Shown in pieces: positions 53,249 through 61,762 of a stretch of DNA of 64,000 bases. The stretch is taken from positions 3,038,001 to 3,102,000 of the forward strand of contig NZ_CP022529.1 of assembly GCF_002237595.1 (NCBI RefSeq), read 5' to 3'. Below the pieces are notes generated by a model. That model was not told the origin of the DNA and made no database searches. It was given only the letters and a program-made list of their open reading frames with translations. The stretch comes from Labrenzia sp. VG12. Its GTDB lineage: Bacteria; Pseudomonadota; Alphaproteobacteria; Rhizobiales; Stappiaceae. How positions within the stretch are numbered: position 1 is the first letter of the stretch; every line of letters begins with the position of its first letter. A program made the translations under genes and the position numbers.

Positions 53249-55339
53249 ATGGGGCTCAAGAAGACCAGTCACAGCCGCCTTATGGGCGGTGTTGCCCTTT
53301 GGGTATTGGCTTTTAATGGCGGGGCAGCCGCTGAGGACATCACGGCGGACGAGGCAGCGACGCCGCTGCAGAGAATTGTGGTCGGCACGGGCGTCGACAA
53401 GGTCGCCATCGACACGCCGCAGGCTGTCACCGTTCTGGATCAGGACGCCATCGACGAGCAGCAACCGCGCACCATTGGCGACGTCTTCCGGGAAATTCCG
53501 GGCGTCACCCCGATCGGATCCAACTCGGTGCTGGGCGAAAGCATCAACATTCGCGGCATCGGGGAAGCGCTGTCCGGCGACGAAACCCGCATCATCATGC
53601 AGGTCGACGGGGTCAACAAGTTCTACGAACAGTACCGGATGGGCTCGTTCTTTTCCGATCCGGAGCTCTACAAGCAGGTTGAGGTCCTGCGCGGACCGGC
53701 CTCCTCAACGCTCTACGGGTCCGGCGCCATGGGCGGTGTTGTCACCTTCACCACCAAGGACGCCAGCGATTTCCTCGACCCGGGCGACCTACTCGGCGGC
53801 CGCCTGAAGACCTCCTGGGATTCCAATGGCAATGGCTGGCTCGGCAGTGCGATCATCGCGGCCGAACCAGTCAAGAACCTGGAGTTGCTCGGTGCGCTCA
53901 ACTATCGCCAGTCCCAGGACCTGAAGGATGGCCATGGCAATAAGATCGACGACACGGATTTTTCCTCGATCAACGGCCTCATCAAGGCCCGCTACACGTT
54001 CGGCGAAAACGACGATCAGTCGGTCTTTGCAAGCTACCAGAACTGGTCGAGCGACGAGGACAACCAGAATTACGACCAGATTGCCTGGGGCACCGGCTTT
54101 GGCGACGTCGACCGGAAAGTGACCGATCAGACCGCGATTTTGGGCTATGAGAACGCCTTTTCCGGCAACGATCTCCTTGATGTCAAAGCCCAGGTCAGCT
54201 GGTCGGACACAAGGGTGAAACAGAAGAACCAGGATCAGATCTGTTTCAGCCCCACCTTCTGCTACTACCCGTTCGGCTATAATTCCGAATACTCCTACGA
54301 GACCTATCAGGCCAAGATCGACAACGTCGCCACCTTCGCGCTGAGCGACACCTGGATGGCCTATCTGACGACCGGCCTCGACGGCCAGTATCAGGAACGG
54401 CGCAATCCGCGTGACTTCGGCTCCTATACCCGCAGCGGCTCGGGCTCCCACCCGGAAGGGGAAACCAAAAATGCCGGTGTCTATGCCCAGGCGGAATTCA
54501 TCTGGAACGATCGCGTCACCCTGATCCCGGGCATGCGCATCGACTACAGCAACGTTCACGTCGGCAGCTATGTCAACAGCAGCGGCAACAGGGTGACCCT
54601 CAACGAGGACAAGACCAAGTTCGGCTATTCGCCGAAACTGGCCGCAATGGTCAAGATGACCGACTGGCTCGGCGTTTTCGGTTCGGTTGCCCACACCGAG
54701 CGCCTGCCCTCCCTCGACGAGGTCTTCTCCAACTACACGGTCAATGCGATCAAGAAGGAGCAGTCGAACAATTTCGAGGCCGGGTTCACCCTCTCCTTTG
54801 ATGATCTGGTCCGCGACGGCGACGCCTTCCGGCTGAAGGGCACGGCCTTCCGCAACAACATCACCAACTATTATGCCAGCTACTGGAACGGCACGGCGGT
54901 GGTCACCGAGGTGATCCCGAAAACCCGTTACGAGGGCCTGGAACTGGAGGCTTCCTATTGGACCGAGACGGTCTACGGCTCTCTCGGGGCTTCCCTGATC
55001 CGCGGCGAGAATGTGAGCACGGGCGGCTTCATGAATGCCGTGCCAGCCGACAATGCCTTCTTGAAGATCGGCTATGTGCACCGGCCCTGGAACCTCGATT
55101 TCGGCTGGAAAGGCGACTTCTACGCCGCCCAGGACCGGGTCGGCGACGACGAGGACAAGACCGCAGGATACGTCCTGCACAATCTCTATGCCGCCTGGAA
55201 ACCCACCGAGGGGCACCTGGCCGGCAGCGAAGTCCGGTTCAACATCGACAATGTCTTTGACAAGTCCTACCGCCATCACCTCAGCGAGGATGAAGGCGCG
55301 GGCCGCAGCTTCAAGCTGAGTTTTGCCAAGACGTTTTAA
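53249..55339 (+). CDS. hmuR: TonB-dependent heme receptor
   Basis: A 696-residue outer-membrane receptor. I chose ATG 53249 (GGAG seven bases upstream), which begins a signal region MGLKKTSHSRLMGGVALWVL; the ATG at 53183 lies in the operator. The TonB box region is ATPLQRIVVGTGVDKVAIDT, followed by a plug (VEVLRGPASSTLYGSGAMGG) and a beta barrel ending in RSFKLSFAKTF. The usual heme-receptor FRAP and NPNL motifs are replaced (HTERLPSLDEVFSN, NAIKKEQSNNFEAG). A cysteine pair (QICFSPTFCYY) is in a predicted outer loop. It should import heme using the TonB/ExbBD genes downstream. Confidence 0.9.
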   Translation: MGLKKTSHSRLMGGVALWVLAFNGGAAAEDITADEAATPLQRIVVGTGVDKVAIDTPQAVTVLDQDAIDEQQPRTIGDVFREIPGVTPIGSNSVLGESINIRGIGEALSGDETRIIMQVDGVNKFYEQYRMGSFFSDPELYKQVEVLRGPASSTLYGSGAMGGVVTFTTKDASDFLDPGDLLGGRLKTSWDSNGNGWLGSAIIAAEPVKNLELLGALNYRQSQDLKDGHGNKIDDTDFSSINGLIKARYTFGENDDQSVFASYQNWSSDEDNQNYDQIAWGTGFGDVDRKVTDQTAILGYENAFSGNDLLDVKAQVSWSDTRVKQKNQDQICFSPTFCYYPFGYNSEYSYETYQAKIDNVATFALSDTWMAYLTTGLDGQYQERRNPRDFGSYTRSGSGSHPEGETKNAGVYAQAEFIWNDRVTLIPGMRIDYSNVHVGSYVNSSGNRVTLNEDKTKFGYSPKLAAMVKMTDWLGVFGSVAHTERLPSLDEVFSNYTVNAIKKEQSNNFEAGFTLSFDDLVRDGDAFRLKGTAFRNNITNYYASYWNGTAVVTEVIPKTRYEGLELEASYWTETVYGSLGASLIRGENVSTGGFMNAVPADNAFLKIGYVHRPWNLDFGWKGDFYAAQDRVGDDEDKTAGYVLHNLYAAWKPTEGHLAGSEVRFNIDNVFDKSYRHHLSEDEGAGRSFKLSFAKTF

Positions 55340-55347
55340 CGCATACC

Positions 55348-55377
55348 CCGCCGCCCGTCCTTACGGGCGGCGGTTTT
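55348..55377 (+). terminator. Terminator after the heme receptor
   Basis: An eleven-base-pair perfect stem (CCGCCGCCCGT, CCTT, ACGGGCGGCGG) followed by TTTT, nine bases after the receptor stop. It may only partly stop transcription, since the energy-transduction genes follow 21 bases further on. Confidence 0.8.
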
Positions 55378-55397
55378 GACAGGAAAAGGAGATGCAA

Positions 55398-55838
55398 ATG
55401 ACTGGCCTGCGACGACTGGCACAACTTGTCCCGCTCTCTTTGGCGCTGATCGCGTCCGGGTTGACTTCTGCGGCCCTGGCGGACCCGGCACCAGAAGGGC
55501 TCGTCCTGGAACTGAACAAGACCGAGGACACCGGGTCAGCCTGCCGGCTGTCCTTCGTACTGCGCAATGCCACGGGAGCTGATCTTGAAGGCGCCGCCTA
55601 TGAGCTCGTGCTCTTTTCCCAAGACGGCATCATCAACCAGATGTCGGTCTTCGATTTTGGTGCCCTGCCGGCCGAAAAGACTGTCGTCCGCCAGTTCGAA
55701 CTGCAGACTGTCGCCTGCGCAGAGGCCGGCCGTCTCCTGATCAACGGACCTTCGGGATGCACCGAAACGGCCCCTGCGGGTCATTGCCGGGCCCCCTTGT
55801 CCCTTTCCAGCCGCACCAGTCTTGCCCTGACCCAATAG
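55398..55838 (+). CDS. Small exported cysteine-containing protein of the heme locus
   Basis: A 146-residue protein with a signal peptide (LAQLVPLSLALIASGLTSAA, cleavage near ALADP). The ATG at 55398 is better spaced from AAAAGGAG than the one at 55392. The mature part is a beta-rich domain (LVLELNKTEDTGSACRLSFV, VLFSQDGIINQMSVFDFGAL) with four cysteines. I do not recognise a named family. Its place between receptor and exbB suggests a periplasmic accessory of heme uptake. Confidence 0.7.
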   Translation: MTGLRRLAQLVPLSLALIASGLTSAALADPAPEGLVLELNKTEDTGSACRLSFVLRNATGADLEGAAYELVLFSQDGIINQMSVFDFGALPAEKTVVRQFELQTVACAEAGRLLINGPSGCTETAPAGHCRAPLSLSSRTSLALTQ

Positions 55839-55847
55839 GAGCCCGTC

Positions 55848-56534
55848 ATGCTGTCAGACATCCTTTTGCATATCAGCTCGCTGCTGCAGCTCGGCGGCCC
55901 CGTCGTCACCGTGATCGCCGGCCTTTCCGTCATCGCGCTTGCCCTGATCCTGGTGAAAGGGTTCGAGTTCACCAGCTGCCGCATCGGCACCAGCAAAAGA
56001 GCTGCTGAAGCCACAACGCTCTGGCTGTCCGGCCGGCCGGGAGAGGCTAGGGCCTGCCTTTCCGGCGCAAAGAGCGCGGCGGAAAAATCGGTTCTGACCG
56101 CCTTGCAGCTGCTGGAGACCCGCACGCCCCGGGACGAAATCGAAGATCATATCAGCGTCGCCGCCACCCGCGACCTGCACCAGTTTTCAAAAGGTGTACG
56201 TGCGCTGGAAGCCATCGCCCAGATCGCACCGCTGATCGGCCTCTTCGGCACGGTGCTTGGCATGATCGAAGCGTTCCAGGCGTTGCAGTCGGCAGGCAGC
56301 AATGTCGACCCTTCCGCGCTGGCCGGCGGCATCTGGGTTGCCCTCATGACCACGGCCGCCGGCCTTGGTGTGGCCATGCCGGTCTCGCTGGTCGTCTCCT
56401 GGCTGGAAGGCCGGCTCGAGGCGGAGCGGGTCGACATCGAGACATTGACCTCGACGCTGCTTCTGAAGCAGGCCGCTCCGGCACCAGCTGAGCTTCGAAG
56501 CGTTCGAGAGCCGTCGCTTTCCTATGCGCATTGA
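55848..56534 (+). CDS. exbB: ExbB-like proton channel subunit (MotA/TolQ/ExbB family)
   Basis: A 228-residue inner-membrane protein with three hydrophobic helices. Near helix 2 is GVRALEAIAQIAPLIGLFGT, continuing VLGMIEAFQAL, a hallmark of the family; helix 3 is GGIWVALMTTAAGLGVAMPV. With ExbD and TonB it converts proton motive force into energy for the outer-membrane receptor. RBS TAGGAG precedes it and exbD overlaps its end by 11 bases. Confidence 0.9.
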   Translation: MLSDILLHISSLLQLGGPVVTVIAGLSVIALALILVKGFEFTSCRIGTSKRAAEATTLWLSGRPGEARACLSGAKSAAEKSVLTALQLLETRTPRDEIEDHISVAATRDLHQFSKGVRALEAIAQIAPLIGLFGTVLGMIEAFQALQSAGSNVDPSALAGGIWVALMTTAAGLGVAMPVSLVVSWLEGRLEAERVDIETLTSTLLLKQAAPAPAELRSVREPSLSYAH

Positions 56535-56910
56535 TCGACCGGTGCGAAAACAAAAGCCGATTTCCCTGACGCCGCTGGTCGACGTGATCTTCCTGTTGCT
56601 GCTGTTTTTCATGCTCTCCTCCACGTTCACGACCTTCGGACAGCTTGAAATCGGCGCCCCCGGTGGCAGCGGTGGAACCGCCGAACTGCCCAAGGCCCTG
56701 CTGGTACTGGAGGGGGACTGGCTGCAACTGAATGGCCAGACGATCCTGGAAGAGGATCTGTTGCTGGAGGCTCAGTCCCTGCGCGACACGGATATCGACA
56801 GTCTGCTTGTTCTTGTCCGCGGCAGCACCAGCACGCAGCAACTCGTCACCGTCATGACGCAGCTGAAAGAGCTGGACTGGCTGACGACGACCGTTGCGGA
56901 GGGCCGATGA
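56524..56910 (+). CDS. exbD: ExbD-like energy transducer, first copy
   Basis: A 128-residue protein with one N-terminal membrane helix (VDVIFLLLLFFMLSSTFTTF). The helix begins with LTPLVDVIF, containing the conserved aspartate that carries protons. The rest is periplasmic. It overlaps both neighbours (ATGA with the next gene). Confidence 0.88.
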   Translation: MRIDRPVRKQKPISLTPLVDVIFLLLLFFMLSSTFTTFGQLEIGAPGGSGGTAELPKALLVLEGDWLQLNGQTILEEDLLLEAQSLRDTDIDSLLVLVRGSTSTQQLVTVMTQLKELDWLTTTVAEGR

Positions 56911-57302
56911 TCAAAGTGCCTCGCAAACCCGCGAAGCGGCCCATGGAAACGACGATCTCGCTGATCAACATCGTCTTCCTGATGCTGATCTTCTTTCTGG
57001 TCGCCGGCCGGCTCGCGCCGCCGCAGGACGCTGACGTGAAGCTGTCAAAGGCAAATGCCCCAGCCCTGCCGCCACCAGATGCCCTTTATGCCCACGCGGA
57101 CGGTTCGCTCCGGTACCGGGAGCGCACCGTCAACGCGGAAGATTATCTGGCACAGCAGAACAAGGATGGTGGAGAAGGAGCCGCCATAAGGCTGGCTGCG
57201 GACAGGGCACTGAAAGCAACCGACCTCCTGCAGCATGTCTCCGCCCTTTATCGCGCCGGTGCCAAAAGCGTCGTTATCGTCACCAGAACCGGGACCGAAT
57301 GA
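56907..57302 (+). CDS. exbD: ExbD-like energy transducer, second copy
   Basis: A 131-residue ExbD relative. Its helix reads ISLINIVFLMLIFFLVAGRL. The proton-carrying aspartate found in the first copy is replaced by asparagine (INIVF versus VDVIF), so it may be a structural rather than proton-conducting partner. It overlaps exbD and tonB by four bases each. Confidence 0.85.
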   Translation: MIKVPRKPAKRPMETTISLINIVFLMLIFFLVAGRLAPPQDADVKLSKANAPALPPPDALYAHADGSLRYRERTVNAEDYLAQQNKDGGEGAAIRLAADRALKATDLLQHVSALYRAGAKSVVIVTRTGTE

Positions 57303-58411
57303 CCTTGTCCCGCAGATTTATCCTTTTTGCACTGGTCCTGTCCGCCCTGATCCATGCCGGGGCTGCGGCTCTGACCCTGACCAAACGGCCCGCTCTGGAA
57401 GTCGAGGGCGGCGGTCCTGTCAGCCATGCCGTTCTCGGGCAATCGCCTTTTAATACGGTCCTTGCCGGAACAACCGCAGCCGTTGCCCGTGCCGAGCCGG
57501 TACCGCCAAATCCGATTGAGCAGCCGAGTTTACCGGAAAAGCTGCAAAGGGCCCTGCCTCCCGACGCTGATCCGCAGCAGCCGGTTCAACCCACGCCGTC
57601 CAAGCCGGTTGTGCCGGCAAGCGTGCCTGTGACAACGCCCCTTCCATCCAGCCGTCAAGTCGCACCGTTGAAAGCGACAAACGTTGCCGGGCTGGCCTTT
57701 CCCGAGAAGGCGAGGCCCGCCACCCAGCCGGCCTCTTCTGTGCCAACCACTTCTGCTAAACAGCCCGAAAACCTCAAGGAGGCACAGGCAGCGCTTCAGC
57801 CGAGCGAAGCGGTCAGAGTTGAAAACAGGACAACCAAAGCGGTCGCCGTTAGCGATCAGAAGGCCGCGCCCACGACCGTTCAAAAAGTGGCTGCCGCTGT
57901 TTCCCCGCAACAGTCGGCAAGAACCGAAACAGAAGCTGTGCCGCCACCTCCGGTCAAGCCGGCGCCGCCGAGGCGGACACCAGTCACCAAAACCCGGACC
58001 GCATCCAAGAAACCAGAGAAAGAAGCGCAGAAGGCGAAAGCCAACACCCGGTCCGGGGCTGGTGGCAAATCGGCGCAAACCACCCAGAAGGGTGGCTCGC
58101 AAAAAAAGGGAACCCGGACGTCGGCCGGCAATTCCGACGTCACCAACTATCCGGCCAAGGTGCATCGAAAACTGCTTCGGGCCGTGCGAAAACCGCGCAG
58201 CGGACGCAAGGCGCGGCAGGACGCGGTGGTCAGGTTCACCGTCGCCCGGAATGGCTCCGTATCTGCTGTGCGACTGGCCCGGTCCTCCGGATCGAAGCCC
58301 TTCGACCAGGCGGTTCTGAAAGCTGTCCGCAGCGCCGCTCCGTTCCCGCCAATACCGGCCGCCGCTGGAAAGAAGAGCTGGACCTTCACGCTGCCGGTCG
58401 GGGTGCCCTGA
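57299..58411 (+). CDS. tonB: TonB-family energy transducer
   Basis: A 370-residue protein with one N-terminal anchor (FILFALVLSALIHAGAAALT), containing the conserved histidine of TonB helices. A long Pro/Lys/Ala-rich periplasmic spacer follows (for example PPPPVKPAPPRRTPV). The C-terminal TonB domain is YPAKVHRKLLRAVRKPRSGR, then FTVARNGSVSAVRLARSSGS. It spans the periplasm to contact the TonB box of the receptor. It ends the plus-strand heme operon. Confidence 0.9.
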   Translation: MTLSRRFILFALVLSALIHAGAAALTLTKRPALEVEGGGPVSHAVLGQSPFNTVLAGTTAAVARAEPVPPNPIEQPSLPEKLQRALPPDADPQQPVQPTPSKPVVPASVPVTTPLPSSRQVAPLKATNVAGLAFPEKARPATQPASSVPTTSAKQPENLKEAQAALQPSEAVRVENRTTKAVAVSDQKAAPTTVQKVAAAVSPQQSARTETEAVPPPPVKPAPPRRTPVTKTRTASKKPEKEAQKAKANTRSGAGGKSAQTTQKGGSQKKGTRTSAGNSDVTNYPAKVHRKLLRAVRKPRSGRKARQDAVVRFTVARNGSVSAVRLARSSGSKPFDQAVLKAVRSAAPFPPIPAAAGKKSWTFTLPVGVP

Positions 58412-58441
58412 CCCACACGCCCTGGCGGACTGAGCAACCCG

Positions 58442-59512
58442 TCACGGCCCTGGAAATGTCTCCCGCCAGCGCCGCAGGAAGGTTTCCCGTGTCAGGGCAT
58501 CGAGCGCCACCATCAAGGCTGGCGAAAGTCCGATCGGGCGCAAGGCCGTCGGGCTGACGGCTTCGCCTGCATTGCCATCTTCGGTTTCCAGAAGCGGGCT
58601 GATCAGCAGTGTCTCCTGCAGCGCGGTGATGCCGTCCGGCGACAGCAGAAAGTCGAGGAACTGCTCCGCGGCAGCCTTGTTGACGGCATCCTTCGGAATC
58701 ATCAACGCCCGCGACAGCACCAGCGTGTAATCGGACGGCAAGACAATGCCGATGCGGTCGTCTTGTCGCTGGTATCCCTGGGCATAGGAGCCCAGCACGT
58801 TATAGGCCACAAGGTATTTGCCTTCAGCCACGCTACGGATGATGTCGGCAGAACAGCAGGTCGAAACGGCGCCCGATCGTCCGAGCGATTCCTGCAAGGC
58901 GCCGAAGGTGGTCGCTTCCCGGGCGTCGGCAAAGGCGAAAAGATAGCCCAGCCCGGATTGTTCGATGTCATAGGTGGCCACCCGCCCCGCATATGGCGTG
59001 TCGGCCGGCCGCAACAGGTCGAGCAGGTCGAAGCGGGTCTGCGGGATATCGGCTGCCGGAACCAGGTCCCGGTTGAAGACCATCACCGCCGGCTCCCGGG
59101 TAATGCCCCAGAGTTCGTTACGCCACCTGAGCGCCGCCGGAAGCTCCGCCGTCAACCGCGACGAATAGGACCAGGCGCAGGCCTCGTTGACCAGTTTCAC
59201 CATCTGGTGCACCCCGGAGCTGATCACGACATCGGCCCCCGGCCGTTTCTCCCGGCAATCCTGGCGGCTGAGGCTGTAGAGCCCGTTTGACCCCCATTGC
59301 TCGTACCGGACCTGCAGATCCGGCCGGGTCTCAAGGAACCGTTCGACCACAGGGCCGAAGACCGAGATATCGGTGGTCGAGCGCAGCACGAAGACCTCGG
59401 CCGGAGCTGCCGCACCAAACACGCGGATCATCTCCTGGGCCTGGACGACGCCCGCAGTCCAGATAAGGAACGCCCAAAGGAGCATCAGCCGGAAGGCGTT
59501 GCGCCCACTCAT
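58442..59512 (-). CDS. Periplasmic solute-binding protein linked to a two-component system
   Basis: A 356-residue exported protein starting MSGRNAFRLMLLWAFLIWTA, cleaved near VQAQEM. It has an ABC-type binding-protein fold: WGSNGLYSLSRQDCREKRPG, GADVVISSGVHQMVKLVNEA and REPAVMVFNRDLVPA. Its start overlaps the kinase stop by four bases, and no permease or ATPase is nearby. It may bind a ligand and modulate the TctE-type kinase rather than feed a transporter. Sequence does not reveal the ligand. Confidence 0.8.
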   Translation of the reverse strand: MSGRNAFRLMLLWAFLIWTAGVVQAQEMIRVFGAAAPAEVFVLRSTTDISVFGPVVERFLETRPDLQVRYEQWGSNGLYSLSRQDCREKRPGADVVISSGVHQMVKLVNEACAWSYSSRLTAELPAALRWRNELWGITREPAVMVFNRDLVPAADIPQTRFDLLDLLRPADTPYAGRVATYDIEQSGLGYLFAFADAREATTFGALQESLGRSGAVSTCCSADIIRSVAEGKYLVAYNVLGSYAQGYQRQDDRIGIVLPSDYTLVLSRALMIPKDAVNKAAAEQFLDFLLSPDGITALQETLLISPLLETEDGNAGEAVSPTALRPIGLSPALMVALDALTRETFLRRWRETFPGP

Positions 59513-60906
59513 GACGTCCACTCCGGTGCCGCCTCGAACTCGAGCGACGCGCGGAACGTGCCGCGCTCTGTGCGCTCCAGCTTGAGCTCACCACCAAAGG
59601 AAACGGCAACGGAATGGGCAATCGCCAGTCCAAGGCCCGAGCTCGCCTGCCGGGACAGCGTGCCCTTGTTGAACCTGTTGCCGAGCTCCGCCAGCACCTC
59701 GTCCACTGGCCCCTGACCACTGTCTTCGACCCAGATCGCCGCGCACTTTTCTGTTTGTGTCGCGCCGACCCGGACCGGCGACGCGCCATATTTGACCGCA
59801 TTGTTGAGCAGATTTTTCAGCGCTTCTCTCAATGAGGGTTCGTCCGCCATCACGATGACCGGCCGCTCGCCGATTTCCAGTTGAACGTCGAACTCGGGAC
59901 TGAGCACCACATGGTCACCATCTTCGAACACATCGAGCGCGATGTCGCGCATGTCCACCGCTTCCCGGCGGGCACTGTCACCCCGGTGGATCACCAGTGC
60001 CTGGGCCAGCATCTGGTCGAGCAGCCGGCCAAGGCTCGCCGACCGGGTCTGGATGCGTTCAACGATCTTTTCCTTGCGGCCCAGATCGGCCTCGTCCTCG
60101 AAAAGATCCGCCTGTGCCCTGAGCGCGGCCACCGGTGTGCGCAACTGGTGGGCCGTGTCGGAAATTAGGTGACGCATGGAATTCATCTGCCGATCGAGCC
60201 GGGCCATGAAGCCATTGAGTGCGCTGATCATGACCTGCGTCTCGCGGGGAACGGAGGTGTCGAGCGGCGTCAGGTCATGCGGGTCTCGCCGCGACAGGCC
60301 TCCGGCGATGGTTTCAAGCGGTTTCAGCACCGAACGCACAACGACCACCGACAGGAGGATCATCGCAAGACCGGATGCCGCCAGAACGTAAAGCGCATTC
60401 CGGGTGATTTCATAGGCCATCGCATCGCGGGCCAGCAGCGTCTGGCCAACCACGACCTTGATCGTGCCATTCAAGGTTCGTTCGGCAAAACGGCGGGAGA
60501 CGACGGCAAAACGGGCGGGTTCGTCAAAGAAATTTCCGTCGAAAAAGCCTTCGTTCAACGGTTTGCGCCCGGCAGGAACCACCAGCTCGTCATAACCTGT
60601 GAGCGTCTCGCCGTCCGGGCCGATGATGCGATAGCCAATCCGGTCGTCCGGCGCCAGCGCCAGCAATTCGAATGCGGAGACCGGCAGTTCGATTTCCGGC
60701 CGTCCATCCAGCACCGTGATGGCCGAGGCAATGTCGGTGGCCGCGCCCAGAAGCAAGCGATCGTAGGCCGTGCGGGCAGCCTCCCGGCCATAGGCAAAGG
60801 CGGCGATGGAAACGATCACGCCGCCGAAGATCAACAGAAAGGCAATGCCGAGGGCCACACGGGCGGTCAGAGACAACGTGGACAGCCGGCGCAGCAGGTC
60901 AGTCAT
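59509..60906 (-). CDS. tctE: TctE-type sensor histidine kinase
   Basis: A 465-residue membrane kinase starting MTDLLRRLSTLSLTARVALG. Two membrane helices (about 13-40 and 170-195) flank a periplasmic sensor domain, then HAMP (LKPLETIAGGLSRRDPHDLT). The H-box is HLISDTAHQLRTPVAALRAQ, the N-box LKNLLNNAVKYG and the G-box IWVEDSGQGP. It is co-encoded with the response regulator (8-base overlap) and the binding protein. It should control the divergent tctCBA genes. Confidence 0.88.
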   Translation of the reverse strand: MTDLLRRLSTLSLTARVALGIAFLLIFGGVIVSIAAFAYGREAARTAYDRLLLGAATDIASAITVLDGRPEIELPVSAFELLALAPDDRIGYRIIGPDGETLTGYDELVVPAGRKPLNEGFFDGNFFDEPARFAVVSRRFAERTLNGTIKVVVGQTLLARDAMAYEITRNALYVLAASGLAMILLSVVVVRSVLKPLETIAGGLSRRDPHDLTPLDTSVPRETQVMISALNGFMARLDRQMNSMRHLISDTAHQLRTPVAALRAQADLFEDEADLGRKEKIVERIQTRSASLGRLLDQMLAQALVIHRGDSARREAVDMRDIALDVFEDGDHVVLSPEFDVQLEIGERPVIVMADEPSLREALKNLLNNAVKYGASPVRVGATQTEKCAAIWVEDSGQGPVDEVLAELGNRFNKGTLSRQASSGLGLAIAHSVAVSFGGELKLERTERGTFRASLEFEAAPEWTS

Positions 60907-61570
60907 CGGCGTCCAGCTTGTAGCCAAGCCCTCTCTGGGTCTCGATCCGGACCGAGCACCCCGACAGTTTCTTGCGCAGCCGGGCAATATAGAGCTCGAG
61001 CGCATTCATGCTGACATCCGTGTCCTGAAAACTGAATACGCCTTCAAACAGGCGCTCCTTGCTGACGGTCTTGCCGCGATTGTGGATCAGGATCTCCAGC
61101 AGCGAGAACTCGCGCCGGGTCAGGCTGATCGGGCTGTCATCCCGCCGCACCAGCCGCGCAGAAGCATTGAAGGTGAGATTGCCGATCCGGAATTCTTCCG
61201 CCTTGTCTGCCAGCTCACGCCGGTAGAGCGCCCGGATGCGCGCCTCCAGTTCGCGATAATCAAACGGTTTGACCAGGTAATCGTCCGCGCCCGAATCCAG
61301 CGACGACACCCGGTTGTCGACCGAAAACTCCGCCGTCAGCATCAGGACGGGTGTCCGGTCACCCCGGCTCCGCAACTCCTTCAGGAGTTCGGTGCCGAGC
61401 CCGTCGGGCAGATTGATATCCAGAACGATCACGTCATAGCGCTGGACCTCAACACAGTCCCGCGCCTCCTCCAGCGTCTTGGCCAGGTCACAGGCAACAC
61501 CGGACCGTTCCAGCCGGATCATGATCGCCTCGGCCATGTCAAACGTGTCTTCAACCAGCAGCAAACGCAC
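60899..61570 (-). CDS. tctD: TctD-type response regulator (OmpR family)
   Basis: A 223-residue regulator. I chose the GTG at 61570 because GGGAGGA lies at ideal spacing and it gives the normal OmpR N terminus (VRLLLVEDTFDMAEAI); an ATG at 61618 would add an unlikely leader. The phosphoacceptor is D51 in VLDINLP and the receiver lysine lies in DDYLVKPF. The winged-helix output domain contains SLTRREFSLLEILIHNRGKT and ends VRIETQRGLGYKLDADD. It probably binds the phased repeats in the intergenic region to switch on tctCBA. Confidence 0.9.
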   Translation of the reverse strand: MRLLLVEDTFDMAEAIMIRLERSGVACDLAKTLEEARDCVEVQRYDVIVLDINLPDGLGTELLKELRSRGDRTPVLMLTAEFSVDNRVSSLDSGADDYLVKPFDYRELEARIRALYRRELADKAEEFRIGNLTFNASARLVRRDDSPISLTRREFSLLEILIHNRGKTVSKERLFEGVFSFQDTDVSMNALELYIARLRKKLSGCSVRIETQRGLGYKLDADD

Positions 61571-61628
61571 TGACTTTGTCCTCCCGGCACCAAGCATTGC
61601 ATCGCCCATTTGCCACATGCAAGCGATC

Positions 61629-61659
61629 TGACAGGGTTTGACAGGTTGGTGACAGGGTT
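61629..61659 (+). promoter_or_regulatory. Phased direct repeats, likely TctD binding sites
   Basis: TGACAGGGTT (61629-61638), TGACAGGTTG (61639-61648) and TGACAGGGTT (61650-61659) repeat at 10- and 11-base spacing, all on one face of the helix. They lie between tctD and tctC, about 104 bases before tctC, an arrangement typical of OmpR-family tandem binding. Confidence 0.75.
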
Positions 61660-61762
61660 CGGCGTTACGCTGGGTTCACATCCGTTGGGAGGACCCGCGG
61701 CCAGCGGCACAACGGATACCAAGGGCTGACAAACAGCCCGGAGATTTTGGAGGAAAGACAAC

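Noticed and set aside
53789..55279. A 496-codon open frame on the minus strand inside the heme receptor gene
   Set aside because: The receptor frame shows plug and barrel features; the antisense frame is low-complexity (Val/Gly/Asp-rich) and lacks motifs.
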